Shown piece by piece: positions 23,257 through 34,500 of a stretch of 64,000 nt of DNA. The stretch is from Punctularia strigosozonata HHB-11173 SS5 (lineage: Eukaryota; Basidiomycota; Agaricomycetes; Corticiales; Punctulariaceae), in the NCBI RefSeq assembly GCF_000264995.1, contig NW_006767441.1, positions 204,255 to 268,254 of the forward strand. The letters run 5' to 3'. The translations under genes and the position numbers were made by a program. How positions within the stretch are numbered: position 1 is the stretch's first letter; each line of letters starts with the position of its first letter. Under the pieces are notes generated by a model that did no database searches, was not told the origin of the DNA, and saw only the letters and a program-made list of their open reading frames with translations.

Positions 23257-23343
23257 GGTGCAGTAGTTGTATTGTCAGTTTGCACAGTGTAGTTGTATCT
23301 ATCGGTGGACCGATGTTCGAATCCCCATTGCGCCAACCTTTTT
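23257..23343 (+). repeat. tRNA-derived SINE-like unit
   Basis: A near-consensus B box (TGTTCGAATCC), a 3' end CCATTGCGCCA and a downstream T5 run give a polymerase III look. The 5' GGTGCAG can pair with TTGCGCC as a 7-bp acceptor stem, but the other arms do not fold well. It resembles the unit at 747-826 in the opposite orientation. Confidence 0.4.
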
Positions 23344-23781
23344 ACTTGAGTAAAGGGGTGCCAAGCCGCGCAGTCCGACACCCCAGAACTTGCTCCAAAA
23401 TTTGAGTTCGCCAACTGAAACAATACCTCCCAAATCTTACATATCCTCACTGACGGCACCAAATCGATGCCCAAAGACAGAAGGTGTCATTATGCAGAAA
23501 AAACATGTGCAGCTGAAATCACATTTATGTAACTGACCATAACACTGGGCAACTCGGTGATCTCATTTATCAGATTTTTAACTGATACTCATCAATTATG
23601 TAAGGATTCTCACACCTACAATGTCACGCTGCTGCATCCAGCACGAAACGAGTACCCACTGTCCGATTTCCGCAAAAAAATTCACACTTCATCGCACTTT
23701 TGTAATGTTTTGGTCCAGGTCACAGGGATGTCACGGTGGCGAAGCTAGGTATGGAACAAAAAACTCCTTCCCTTACGGGTT

Positions 23782-24162
23782 CGGGCCGTGGGAAGTTCAT
23801 CCGCAGCCTGCCCGGGGGACATGTGCTTACGAGGTCAGATTTTTTGATCACACGGTCAGATTTAAGACTCTCACGGTCAGATATAATGTGTCCCGGAGGT
23901 TCGGAGTGCCAGGGGACAGGGGACAATAAGTTTGGTTCGGGTGCCCCAGGGACGCGGGACGAACTTACGGTCGTAAAAGTACAGTATGGTCCTACCACAT
24001 TCCAGATTGTCACCTCCGGTTGCACCATAGACATGGTGATAGATGGGTGGTACTACCAGGAGGTCCTGGTTGTATGTGCGGAGACATTGATGGTACCACC
24101 ACATGAGCGACCTTGCACCTTGGTACCACCACTGAGCTGGTGGTACCAGGCCATAGGCCACA
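23782..24162 (-). repeat. Right arm of the 23-kb-spaced inverted repeat
   Basis: This is the reverse complement of about 129-510, with very few differences (for example two bases at the GGTAC[CAC]CAG stretch near the gap). It contains an end of the TA-flanked small element (23962-23984), but that copy lacks its inner end. The arm runs into the assembly gap, so its outer border is unknown. Confidence 0.75.
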
Positions 24163-25063
24163 NNNNNNNNNNNNNNNNNNNNNNNNNNNNNNNNNNNNNN
24201 NNNNNNNNNNNNNNNNNNNNNNNNNNNNNNNNNNNNNNNNNNNNNNNNNNNNNNNNNNNNNNNNNNNNNNNNNNNNNNNNNNNNNNNNNNNNNNNNNNNN
24301 NNNNNNNNNNNNNNNNNNNNNNNNNNNNNNNNNNNNNNNNNNNNNNNNNNNNNNNNNNNNNNNNNNNNNNNNNNNNNNNNNNNNNNNNNNNNNNNNNNNN
24401 NNNNNNNNNNNNNNNNNNNNNNNNNNNNNNNNNNNNNNNNNNNNNNNNNNNNNNNNNNNNNNNNNNNNNNNNNNNNNNNNNNNNNNNNNNNNNNNNNNNN
24501 NNNNNNNNNNNNNNNNNNNNNNNNNNNNNNNNNNNNNNNNNNNNNNNNNNNNNNNNNNNNNNNNNNNNNNNNNNNNNNNNNNNNNNNNNNNNNNNNNNNN
24601 NNNNNNNNNNNNNNNNNNNNNNNNNNNNNNNNNNNNNNNNNNNNNNNNNNNNNNNNNNNNNNNNNNNNNNNNNNNNNNNNNNNNNNNNNNNNNNNNNNNN
24701 NNNNNNNNNNNNNNNNNNNNNNNNNNNNNNNNNNNNNNNNNNNNNNNNNNNNNNNNNNNNNNNNNNNNNNNNNNNNNNNNNNNNNNNNNNNNNNNNNNNN
24801 NNNNNNNNNNNNNNNNNNNNNNNNNNNNNNNNNNNNNNNNNNNNNNNNNNNNNNNNNNNNNNNNNNNNNNNNNNNNNNNNNNNNNNNNNNNNNNNNNNNN
24901 NNNNNNNNNNNNNNNNNNNNNNNNNNNNNNNNNNNNNNNNNNNNNNNNNNNNNNNNNNNNNNNNNNNNNNNNNNNNNNNNNNNNNNNNNNNNNNNNNNNN
25001 NNNNNNNNNNNNNNNNNNNNNNNNNNNNNNNNNNNNNNNNNNNNNNNNNNNNNNNNNNNNNNN
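24163..25063. other. Assembly gap (901 N)
   Basis: There are 901 undetermined bases. The gap begins inside the right inverted-repeat arm, as expected where an assembler fails on a repeat. Confidence 0.99.
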
Positions 25064-26817
25064 CCATTCAATCAGCATGCCAACACCGTACCACAGGGTG
25101 TGTGGTCAGCACACTTCCCGGTGATGTGCGCACACATTATTTCCAGAGTTGTGTGCTATTTCCAGCACCATTCCCAAATTGTGTGCTATTGGCGGGGGGG
25201 GGGCGACCATTTCTGATTTTACAGACTGCTGTTATACTAGGCCAGAAACACCTATGAATAATCTGTAGAGCATCAGTAAGCAATGCTGTGCAAGAAATGA
25301 GCCCCCTAAAGTGCAATTAGAATGCTCGGAGATGGTACCACCATCGTTGTATAAACCACAGACTTGGTGGTGCGCCCAGAGCATAACACCCAAAATACAT
25401 GCACCGGTACAAATAACTATATTAGGTAAAATTTTTGAGTGGTAGAATTATACTTAAGGATGTGGTCCCAAGGGGGTGACCAAGGTGCCTTTACACCACC
25501 TACTATCGGCGCCGTCCGCCTTCGGGCGGCGCGGGAGGCAACCCCTTCGGTGCGCTGGCACGGGCCTGGCCCGACCGCTTCGTTGAGGCCCTCCTGTGTA
25601 GCGAGGAGCACTTGCGACAGTCACGCGGCTCCCGAGCAGTTCTCAAACCTGCGCGTCTTGTCAACTTGTCCTCGGGTCCTGTGGGAGGGCGCACGAGGTA
25701 GATGGGCCCCTTGGATGCATGGGGGTGGTACGTGTTCTTGTTCTTCGGTGCGCTTTGCGGTTCGCATATCGCGAAACTCGATTCAGGCTACTTTTAGGCT
25801 GTCGTGCCAATTTTTCAACCATGCTCTTCGCAAGCAATTCGTGCATTAGTTTTGTGCAACAATCCATCCGTTGTATTGTGAGACCGAGACAGGAATCGAA
25901 GGTGTCCGTCATATATATGTAAACACTCTTCCTCTGAGTATCTGATGCATCAGGCAAAGTGTCGTGAAGGAGGCTGGTCCCTTTGTCGAAAGCATGGAGC
26001 TGGCTACACTGAGTCGTATGGTCTGTCGGATGAGCGCTGAGCTGTCAGCGTCCAGGAGGGCAAGTGCTGGGTGATGATCTTATCCGATAATTGCAGGATC
26101 GTGCAAATTCTGAACAACCGCCCAGTGGCTCGGAGTTTCCAGTTTTTCTCCTCCTCCTGCTTCCCTCTCCGACGAACGGGGTAAAAATAGAATAAAGAAG
26201 GCTCGGAAAAGCGCATAAGCGACTCGACATGTACCTGACGGTACCTCCCGGCATGTCTTTACGATCTGCTGCTGCTGCACGTACGCCAAAGGAATACAAT
26301 ATGGACTTGTCTCAAGAGAGCTCAACTCCATATACGACGGAAAGACAAGGCCGATAGCTAGGAGCTTCGTCTGGCTTCGATTGGGAGGTCATGCGGCGGT
26401 GGATTCATCGGACGCCCCATGGCACTTCCCGCGAGAAAAGTGTCTGTATCTCGCCGGCGGCACTGCCGACCCCAACGGAGTCATACTGGACAGGGTTTCA
26501 TCATCGGAGGGGCCTCAGAAGCTACAGGTAAGAATGCTCAGCGAACAAACGTACCGATGGTGCCGGGCTGCTATCTAATTCGTGCGACGAGTCTCGTGTC
26601 GCGGACGTGATGGGACGGAGACTGCGCGGCGGAAGGACCGGGATGAAGATAGCTATCTAGGTCACCATGGGGCCGACGGGTCTTCGAAACGGCCACGAAT
26701 TTACCTCTTCTTGATACGGAGCTTGCTTTGCTTTATCCTTATCAAATTGGGCCCGGTTTTATATCCTTCCATGACGGCAGCGATGGATTAGCCTGAGCCC
26801 CAGCTACTCCCTCCCCG
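25064..26817. other. Region without a recognisable gene
   Basis: Both strands were read. There are repeats of GTGTGCTATT (25151-25190), another GGTACCACC patch near 25333, and a GC-rich stretch at 25500-25700 with several short hairpins (for example CCGCCTTCGGGCGG). Open frames are short and lack splice-compatible partners. I can name no gene. The last 200 bp should include the promoter of the UNC93-like gene. Confidence 0.4.
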
Positions 26818-28788
26818 ATGGAAGACCCAACCTACGTCCCCGCTCTCCCCAAGGATGTCTCCGTCGCTACCATCGAGAGCCACAGTGCTTCGGATGTCCA
26901 GGCTCAGGAGTACAACGTGCACTGGTTTCGTAGCACTACATTCCAGGTCCTCGTCGTTGGTGAGTGCAATATACCAGAATGAACGATACCATTTGTCTAA
27001 GGCGACATGCGGTCAGGAATGGTTCGCATCCAAGTCTCATACCGAGAGTGTCGATGCTAAGAGACTGATCAGGTATTCTTTTGCGCACCCGGAATGTACA
27101 ACGCTCTTTCCAACCTCGGCGCGGGAGGACTTGCTACCCCATGGTATGCCAACGCCACTGCGGCGGCTGGCTATGGTTCGTGCACTGGGCTCGACGCTAC
27201 ATATTCGGGATCCTGATGCATATGCTCAGTGTTCATGGCATTCATGTGCATAATCGGTGGTGTCATAGTAAGCAAGATTGGCGTCCGTGTTGCCCTTCTG
27301 GTACGATATGCGATTTTGCCTGCATTCGAGTACGTTTTGGCTCATGTCCTACGCAGATTTCCAGCACGGGTGATATCATGTTTGTCCTACTTTGTCCCGT
27401 TACATATGTCAGCCGTCTCATTAGCACGTCAGCTATGCAGGGAGTCTGTACATAAATTCCAAGAATGGGACGCAATGGTTTCTCATGCTTGGTATGATTT
27501 CGCACACCAGTTACACACTTCAGCTCTCAATCTGTGCATTAGGTTCCATCCTGTCCGGTATGACTGATGGCTTGATGTATGCGGTTGAAGGCCCCATCAT
27601 CACCTGTGCGTGCGCATACACACCCGCGCTTTGACTAGCTGCTCATCCACATGCAGCGTACCCGGAAGAGGCATCGAGAGGGAAAATGCTCGGCTTATGG
27701 GTATTCATGCGGTCTGGTAAGAGCATCGACTACTTCAGTATCTGCAGCAACTGATGGGCTCGGTTTAGCTGCTCCTGTCATTGGCGGAGCGATCATCTTC
27801 GGGCTGAACTCGAAGACGGACTCCTCCGGCGCCGTGTCTTTGCATACGTATCTCGTCATCATTGGCATAATGTGCGCCGGCCCGTTCTTTGCTTTGCTCA
27901 TATCCCACCCGGACAAGGTCCAACGTAAGGATGGCAAGGCTATCCACTTCCGGAAGACGGGCTGGAAGCAGACCTTTGCGGAATGGTTCAAGGTCGTCTC
28001 GTCCCCTTCCGTATGTCTGATCACGCTTCCGCGATTGCTACACCGAAATTGACATCCAGTAATAGATTCTCTTCCTGTGCCCGTTGTTCTTCACCTCTTG
28101 GTTCTACGGATCCTACATTGGCACGCTCCAGACGCAATTCATGAACGTCCGGACGCGCGCACTGTGCGCCTTCACCATCAACTTTGCCGACATCATCGGT
28201 GGCTTCGGTATTGGATGGTTTCTCGACAGGCAGTCGATGTCCATCAAGGCGCGCGCGCGGTGGGCATTTGGTGGCCTCATGGTCTTCAACCTCGCCCTCT
28301 GGGTCTGGACGGCGATCGTAACCAAGCAGCTCATTCAGCACCAGCCCACAATCGACTGGACAGACAGCAGCTGGTTCGGGAAAACATATGCGCTGTTCTT
28401 CTTCTTCGACATGGCGACGATGGCGACCCAGACGACGCTGTACTGGATTCTTAGCCAAAGTGAGTCCGCTCCTGGTTTATAGTATGACGGTCACTGAAGA
28501 TACGGCTCAGTGTCTGACGATTTCATCGTGCTCTCGTACATGACGGGCACATTGCGTGGTATTGAATGTGCTGGCCAGGCGGTTGCGTACGGCATCAAGT
28601 CGAGCGATACCACCGACTGGCTCTCCATCGGCCTCAACATCGGCTTGATCGTCTTCGCCATCCCCTGGGCGTGGGTCGTCGTGCGCAAAATCGGGATAGA
28701 AAGGTTTAGCATCGTTCGTCTGGTGGACGAGGAACCTCATCCCCAGCCGAAGCTGACAGTGAAGGAGAAGGAAGAGTATGCACCTTGA
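26818..28788 (+). CDS. UNC93-like major facilitator membrane protein
   Basis: A multi-exon gene from the ATG at 26818 (MEDPTYVPALPKD) to the TGA at 28788. Exon 1 ends in FRSTTFQVLVVG at about 26960. Later exons encode VFFCAPGMYNALSNLGAGG (from 27073), FMAFMCIIGGVIVSKIG, SICALGSILSGMTDGLMYAV, then APVIGGAIIFGLNSKTDSSG, FLCPLFFTSWFYGSYIGTLQ, ADIIGGFGIGWFLDR and a C-terminal half with several hydrophobic helices. The order and words such as 'APGMYNALSNLGAGG' match the fungal UNC93-like family of 11-12 helix transporters. Its substrate is not known. The tail is short, charged and cytosolic. I see no clear break. Confidence 0.8.
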
Positions 28789-29023
28789 AACGCCTGAGAT
28801 ATCATATAGAATGATTTACACCGACGATATTGTATCAATGATTCGCATTCAGCGTGCTGTTACTTTACTGTTGCCGCAAGAGACAAGGCATAGGGCAGTG
28901 ACAGTGTAAGCCTCTGAGAGCACGAATCAGATTTTCTTCTCGGAAACACTGGCCAATAACCACTTCCCAGGTCAAATACATATAGTATATCGTATCTCAT
29001 ACATCCTGATAAGAGGCCAAACA

Positions 29024-29637
29024 TCACGCCAATGAGGAGGTACAGACGCAGCGGTTTAAGAATGCCACAGGTCTCGCATGGGCCCCCTGACTTTCTTCCA
29101 CCTCTTTCCTTGTTTCCACGAGTGGAAGAAAGGCGTGCTCTGCCAACGGGACTACCACCCAAGAGCTTCTAACGCCTACACCCTCCAACGCCATGAGAGT
29201 CACAAAACTCTCGCATAAAGGCACATCGGTATCTGAGTCACCATGGATGAACACCGTCGGCGGTAGCTCCTCAGCTCTGATCTGCGGGAACAGCACGCGG
29301 TCTACCTCGTCCAGGGCCATCGCACGAGCTTCGGACGTGGCGGGATCCTTGAGGGAGGCACCGAGCCATGTTACCCGTCATGAAGTCGAGCAGGGTTCAT
29401 TTCTAGACCGTATTGTCGTCCGCCGGTGCAGATCAGCACTGGCACATCTCCAGGCATGAGAGCAGCTTCCGAAGAAGGCGGCGGAGACGCCCCAGGGCGG
29501 ATAAATGACTGGATCTCCGCCGATTGGGTGCGATCATGGAAGAAACGAAACGTTTCTGGATGACCTGGGACGTAATGATCGCAAAGGAGGAGGCCGCCGT
29601 CCATGCCGTAGAGCGAGATGATGGCTTCGGGTTTGCG
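29024..29637 (-). pseudogene. Alpha/beta hydrolase, 3' part (gene split by an LTR element)
   Basis: Minus-strand blocks here are the C-terminal part of an alpha/beta hydrolase of the esterase/lipase type: KPEAIISLYGMDGGLLLCDH next to the insertion, then RPGASPPPSS, DVPVLICTGGR and, after an intron, VFIHGDSDTDVPLCESF and PLAEHAFLPLVE. HGDSD holds the acid residue of the triad (Asp) and EHAF the His. The other half is at 39319-39884. The 9.7-kb LTR element separates them. The frames at the two sides of the insertion do not match, so the gene may already have been decaying, although an unseen intron border is another explanation. Confidence 0.75.
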
Positions 29638-29642
29638 CGAAG

Positions 29643-30002
29643 TGTAACGGTAGCAGTAGATAGATAGATATCTAATCTAATGGATTACCGATAAGATAAT
29701 CTTAAGGTTCTTGATCAGTCGGCGAGGCCTTCAGTTCGAGTGAGACGGTAGTTGATTCAGTGAGTATTCAATCTATCTATAGATGCTTCATACAACGAAG
29801 CATACAATAGAATCAATCAATTACTATCTAAGATATACACGGGAGCTCCGAGAGCTCGAGAGGCGCGCTAAGCGCTTATCTTATACTTGCGAGTATGAGT
29901 CAGATGAGTCAGCGTACGCAGATGCGACGCTATCCTACGATAAGCTACGCTATTCGGGTGCGTTCTACACGATTCTACTTACTTCTACTCAGGCCTGTTA
30001 CA
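29643..30002 (-). repeat. 3' LTR of the chromovirus (360 bp)
   Basis: It begins TGTAACGGTAGC and ends GCCTGTTACA in plus-strand view. It appears identical to the copy at 38954-39313. Confidence 0.95.
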
Positions 30003-30205
30003 CTACCCTCCGGTAAAAAAGAAAGGATCGTCCCGATCCGTAGTTGTACATACAAAGTAGTTAGAAAATGAGTCCATTCGAAAATACAAGTGTCCTAAGT
30101 CCAGAAGGGAGAGAATAGTCCATACTGAAGGAGTCCGAGATGCCGGAAGGCGCAGGCAAAGTCTATGTCCCAAAAGGGACGGGTAATTTCCTATTTTGGT
30201 ATCGC

Positions 30206-31468
30206 TTAGACGCGGGACCGAGTCCTTGGGTCACGTACGCGTTCTGCGTGTCCTGTAAACCGATCGAGCCAGACGCCGTGAACTCCCTGGTACTGGGGAG
30301 CATGAAGACGAAGCTGGCGAGCGAGACGAGGGGTGATAATAGGACGAGGGGTGATATTTGAGGTATGGCCCCAATAATGGTCGACAGCGCGGTTTCCTGC
30401 AGGATAGGAACCGATATTGATGTCACGGACCCAATCATGGGGTCCTGAGCCGATGCGATAGTCGATAGCGTTGTCGAAAACATGATGGTCGAGTATCTTG
30501 AGGATCGGCTTTCGCTCGAGGATGAGATTAGCATGACGAGCCGAAGAGGCGATCCTGTTGTGAAGGGATATCACTCCGATGCGTAGAGCGGTACGTTCAG
30601 ACTCAGACAAGTCGTGGAAGGCGTTGGAAGTGAGTGCTGGGTTGAGAGTGAACGTGGAGAATATCTGCGATAGCAGATGAGGAGAAATCCGAGCGGACAG
30701 AGGAATGGGGAGCCGCTTCCAGGTAGGACGAGCTGCATGAGGAGGAGGCGACACGATCTTCTTGCGAAGTTCGCGATTACGACGACGTCGTTCAGCACGC
30801 TTCTGGGAGCGGGACAGTGAAGCCGAGGGTGTATTCCAATCCGATGGTCCGATAGGAACAGTGCCAGAGATGTCAAAGGGATGTAGGCGATGATTCGAGC
30901 GCTGAGATCGCTCTAACGGGTTGGAAAAGGTGTGTGGATCGTCTATAGACATGTCCATGTTGTCAGAATCGGAATTCGTGAGATCTATGACCTCGGGTGA
31001 TGTGCCGGACGAAGAGGATCGATCGCGAGACTCCTGTAATTGTCGCAGGAGATCGGTGATGTATGCGAGAGCCGTTCCAGGAGTAGGAGCCGGAACAACG
31101 GCGTTGCATGTAGCCTGCGTCGTCTCCCCCTCGTCAGGAGATTCGTCAGTCTCTGACGATGGATATTCGAGTTCTGTGTCGAAATTATTAGCGGTATCCT
31201 TTGTATTACAATAATCGTACTGACCATCGAACGATTTGATGGAATCGTTGATGTCCAGCGAAGAGAGACTCGGTGAAGAACCCAGGGATGCTAAAGAGAG
31301 GCCAGGTGGAGAGCCTGGAGTCGTGATGATAGAATAATTGTCGGAGGAAGGCGATAGCGCCGGCGTCGTAACGAGTTTGATGCCGTGTTCGTGAGAGTGG
31401 GAGATTATAGAAGGAGTGTGTGCATCGCGTTGATAAAACGGCGTAGCGTCGCGGTAGAAGGCAGGCAT
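30206..31468 (-). CDS. Extra downstream frame of the chromovirus, unknown function
   Basis: A 420-codon frame lies between pol and the 3' LTR, on the same strand as pol. The N-terminal part is Ser/Thr/Pro-rich. The middle is strongly basic (KRAERRRRNRELRKKI) and could be a nuclear localisation or nucleic-acid-binding segment. The C-terminal half looks globular. I see no signal peptide or membrane helix, so nothing marks it as an envelope. Ty3/gypsy elements usually lack such a frame, though extra 3' frames are known in scattered lineages. Confidence 0.6.
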   Translation of the reverse strand: MPAFYRDATPFYQRDAHTPSIISHSHEHGIKLVTTPALSPSSDNYSIITTPGSPPGLSLASLGSSPSLSSLDINDSIKSFDGQYDYCNTKDTANNFDTELEYPSSETDESPDEGETTQATCNAVVPAPTPGTALAYITDLLRQLQESRDRSSSSGTSPEVIDLTNSDSDNMDMSIDDPHTFSNPLERSQRSNHRLHPFDISGTVPIGPSDWNTPSASLSRSQKRAERRRRNRELRKKIVSPPPHAARPTWKRLPIPLSARISPHLLSQIFSTFTLNPALTSNAFHDLSESERTALRIGVISLHNRIASSARHANLILERKPILKILDHHVFDNAIDYRIGSGPHDWVRDINIGSYPAGNRAVDHYWGHTSNITPRPIITPRLARQLRLHAPQYQGVHGVWLDRFTGHAERVRDPRTRSRV

Positions 31469-31581
31469 GATGTGTAAGTATGAACGATGAGCTGAAAGCG
31501 ATGTGTGGAGAACTATTCCAGGAATGTTCGCCGATTTTAAGCGGTGAGCTAGGGCTGCTCTTATACTTACATGCAGAACTG

Positions 31582-34500
31582 TTATGCCCTATTTGCAGCC
31601 TTCGATCTTGCTGGAACTTTTGCTGCACGTTTTGCGCCCATTCTCTTCCTATCTCCTCGTGGTCCTTTCATCTGTCGTGTGCTGCCTTTTCGTTCTACTC
31701 TCGTTCTATGCTTTGGCGTCGCTTCATTCGTAGGTGAGGTACGCTTTCCCACGTTTCTTGCATGAGGCTCCTTCGTTGACATCTGAGTTATAATTCCGTG
31801 CGCATGTTCGTATTCCTCCAGCATCTCGCGTGCTCCGATAAGCAATTCGTCGCGAGGCAGCCATCGGCTCTCATGGACGGCCTGATCCTTCCATTGCACG
31901 AGGTAATATAGTTTGTTGTTCCTTACTTCGTGATCATTAATGCAATCTAACTCCTCATGTCCAGCCTGCCCTTCGACCGTCATTGGTGGGTCCGGCTTTC
32001 GCTTTCGCTTGCTGAACTCTTCTGGAGTTTCTATATATGGCTTTAGATATTCGATGTTGATCACCGGGTGAACTCGCATGTGTTCAGGAAGATCCAATCG
32101 GTAAGCATTCTCGTTTACCTTCTTCATAATTCTAAAAGGGCCATAGTACTTCGGTAAAAGCTTCCGAGTACGCCGATTCTTTTCCCAAGTCGGGTGTATA
32201 TGGCTTGCAGATAACCACACGAGTTCCTGCTCTTTGAACTCGTGTCCTCGGCGGTGAGCATTGTGATATCTCGCTTGTATGCCTTGTGCCCTAATAATCG
32301 AGTCTTCGGCTTCGATCATCGCCGCTTGAAGTCGTTCTAGAAATTCGTCGAAGTCTTCGTTACCTGAAGAATCGCCTGTTCCCAGTGCATGAGGCACGAA
32401 TGGGTGATATCCATAATCTAGTTCGAACGGGCTCCGGCCCGTGGTTGCATTTACGGCGTTGTTATACGCAAATTCAAGCGCAGGTAAGAGTTCTATCCAG
32501 TTCTTCTGGTTGTAACTTATGAAATGACGGAGCATATCTTTCAGATATCGTATCATCCTCTCCGTCTGTCCATCGGTTTGAGGATGATTTGCTGTTGACA
32601 TGGCTTGTTTGATTCCGAAAGTCTTAACTAATGCCGTCCAGAATCGTGAGGTGAATTTAGGATCTCGGTCCGAAATAATGACACGAGGTACGCCATGCAG
32701 TTTGCCGACGTTTTTGAAGTATGCTGAAGCGATGTCTTCAGCGGTATCACTCTGCCGGACAGGTACGAAGTGGCAACGCCTCGTTGCTTTATCTACCACC
32801 ACCATGATCGAGTCGACACCTCCGTCTCTATCTACAGGCACGAAGGGACCGGTGAAATCGATTGTGACTGTATGCCATCGTCCTGGAGGCACAGGGTTCG
32901 GTCTCAAGTATCCGAGCGGCCGTTGGTTCGATGACTTATTCTGCTGACACTTCTCACAAGATCGGACATAGTCTCGAATGTTCTGACCCATGCGAGGCCA
33001 ATAATACGTGCGTGCTATTGCATTCAGTGTCTTTTCGATTCCCTGATGTCCAGATGTCACTGCATCATGGTGATCGTGCAGTATTCTATCTCGAAGCTGC
33101 TTATACCTTGGTATGCACAGCTGTCTCGACTGTCCGTCTGCTGATCGCTTGAATAGCAAATTGTCTTCGAGTAGGAATTGCTGCAGGTGTCCGGTCTTCG
33201 GATCGGACTGCATTTGCTCGTATATAGGCGCAAAGTACTCGTCTTGTAAATATCCGTTTCGTATTGTACTAAAGAATTGCGGTGGGATTGATGCCACAAG
33301 CGTATTGAAGCAGTCTGCATCGTCTTCCGGTGGAGCTGTGTTCACGAGAGGTGCTCTGGATAGCGCATCGACGTTAGCATGCGTCTTGCCTGGCCGATGC
33401 TTAATGGTCACAGTGTATTTGTATGGTTGTAGTTCCAGGCTCCAGCGCTTCAATCGAGCGTTAGTGCCCTTATAATTCCATATCCATTGGAGCGCAATGT
33501 GATCTGTAATTACTGAGACGTCTGGCATGCCGTCGATGTATGGATGGAATTTTCTCAAAGCCCACAGAACAGCCAAACACTCAAGTTCAGTCGCTGTGTA
33601 CCCTTCTTCCTGTGCATTCAATTGTCTGGATACGGCGCTTATCATGTGCTCCTTCCCATCGTCTCCAATCTGCGCGAGCACTCCTCCAAGTCCTATCTTC
33701 GATCCATCAGTGTATACTATAAATGGTTTGTCATAGTTTGGATGCACGAGGATCGGATCGCTTGCGAGAGCATCTCGAAGTCGTTCAAAGGCATCTTGAC
33801 AGTGAGCTGACCATACGAACACTTTATCCTTAGCCAGTAAAGCGGTCAGTGGTCTTGCAATCTTCGCATAATCCTTCACGAAGCGCCGGTAATAACCTGT
33901 CATGCCCAGGAATATTTGTACATCCTTCACTGAAGCCGGTTGCTTGAATTCTAATATAGCCTTGACGTTCTCCCGTTTCATGCCTATTCCGAGGCGGCTC
34001 ACATTGTGTCCCAGTGCATGTATTTCCTGATAGCACACGTGAGATTTTGGTATCGACAATGTGAATCTAGATTTGATAATGCGATCCAAGATCTGATCTA
34101 GATGCGCGAGGTGGTGATCAAAATCTGCAGAATACACGATGATATCATCGATGTACACTACAGCAAAGTTCCACTTCGTCGGTCCGAGGGCTTTGTCCAT
34201 GGCTCGTTGAAATATTGACGGTCCATTCCGAATTCCAAACGGCATCCTCTTGTAATGATATAGTCCGTTGTGTGTCCTGAAGGCGAGTTTCTCGCGATCC
34301 ATTTCGTCCACAGGTAGTTGGTGGAACCCTGAGTTTGCGTCGAATGTTGTGAAGTAACGCTTACCTTCGAATTGACTCAAGTAATCGTCGATCCGAGGCA
34401 GCGGATATTGATCTGCTTTAGTCACAGCATTGAGTGCTCGATAGTCTATACAGAAACGTATTTTATCCTTCTGTGAAATGAGGACAACGTTAGATGCCCA

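Noticed and set aside
23736-25216. Long frames crossing the N gap
   Set aside because: They are open only because N bases hide stops; the flanking sequence is the non-coding inverted repeat.
25439-25849. Plus-strand frame of 136 codons in the GC-rich stretch after the gap
   Set aside because: Composition follows local GC hairpins, there is no motif, and opposite-strand frames are equally open.
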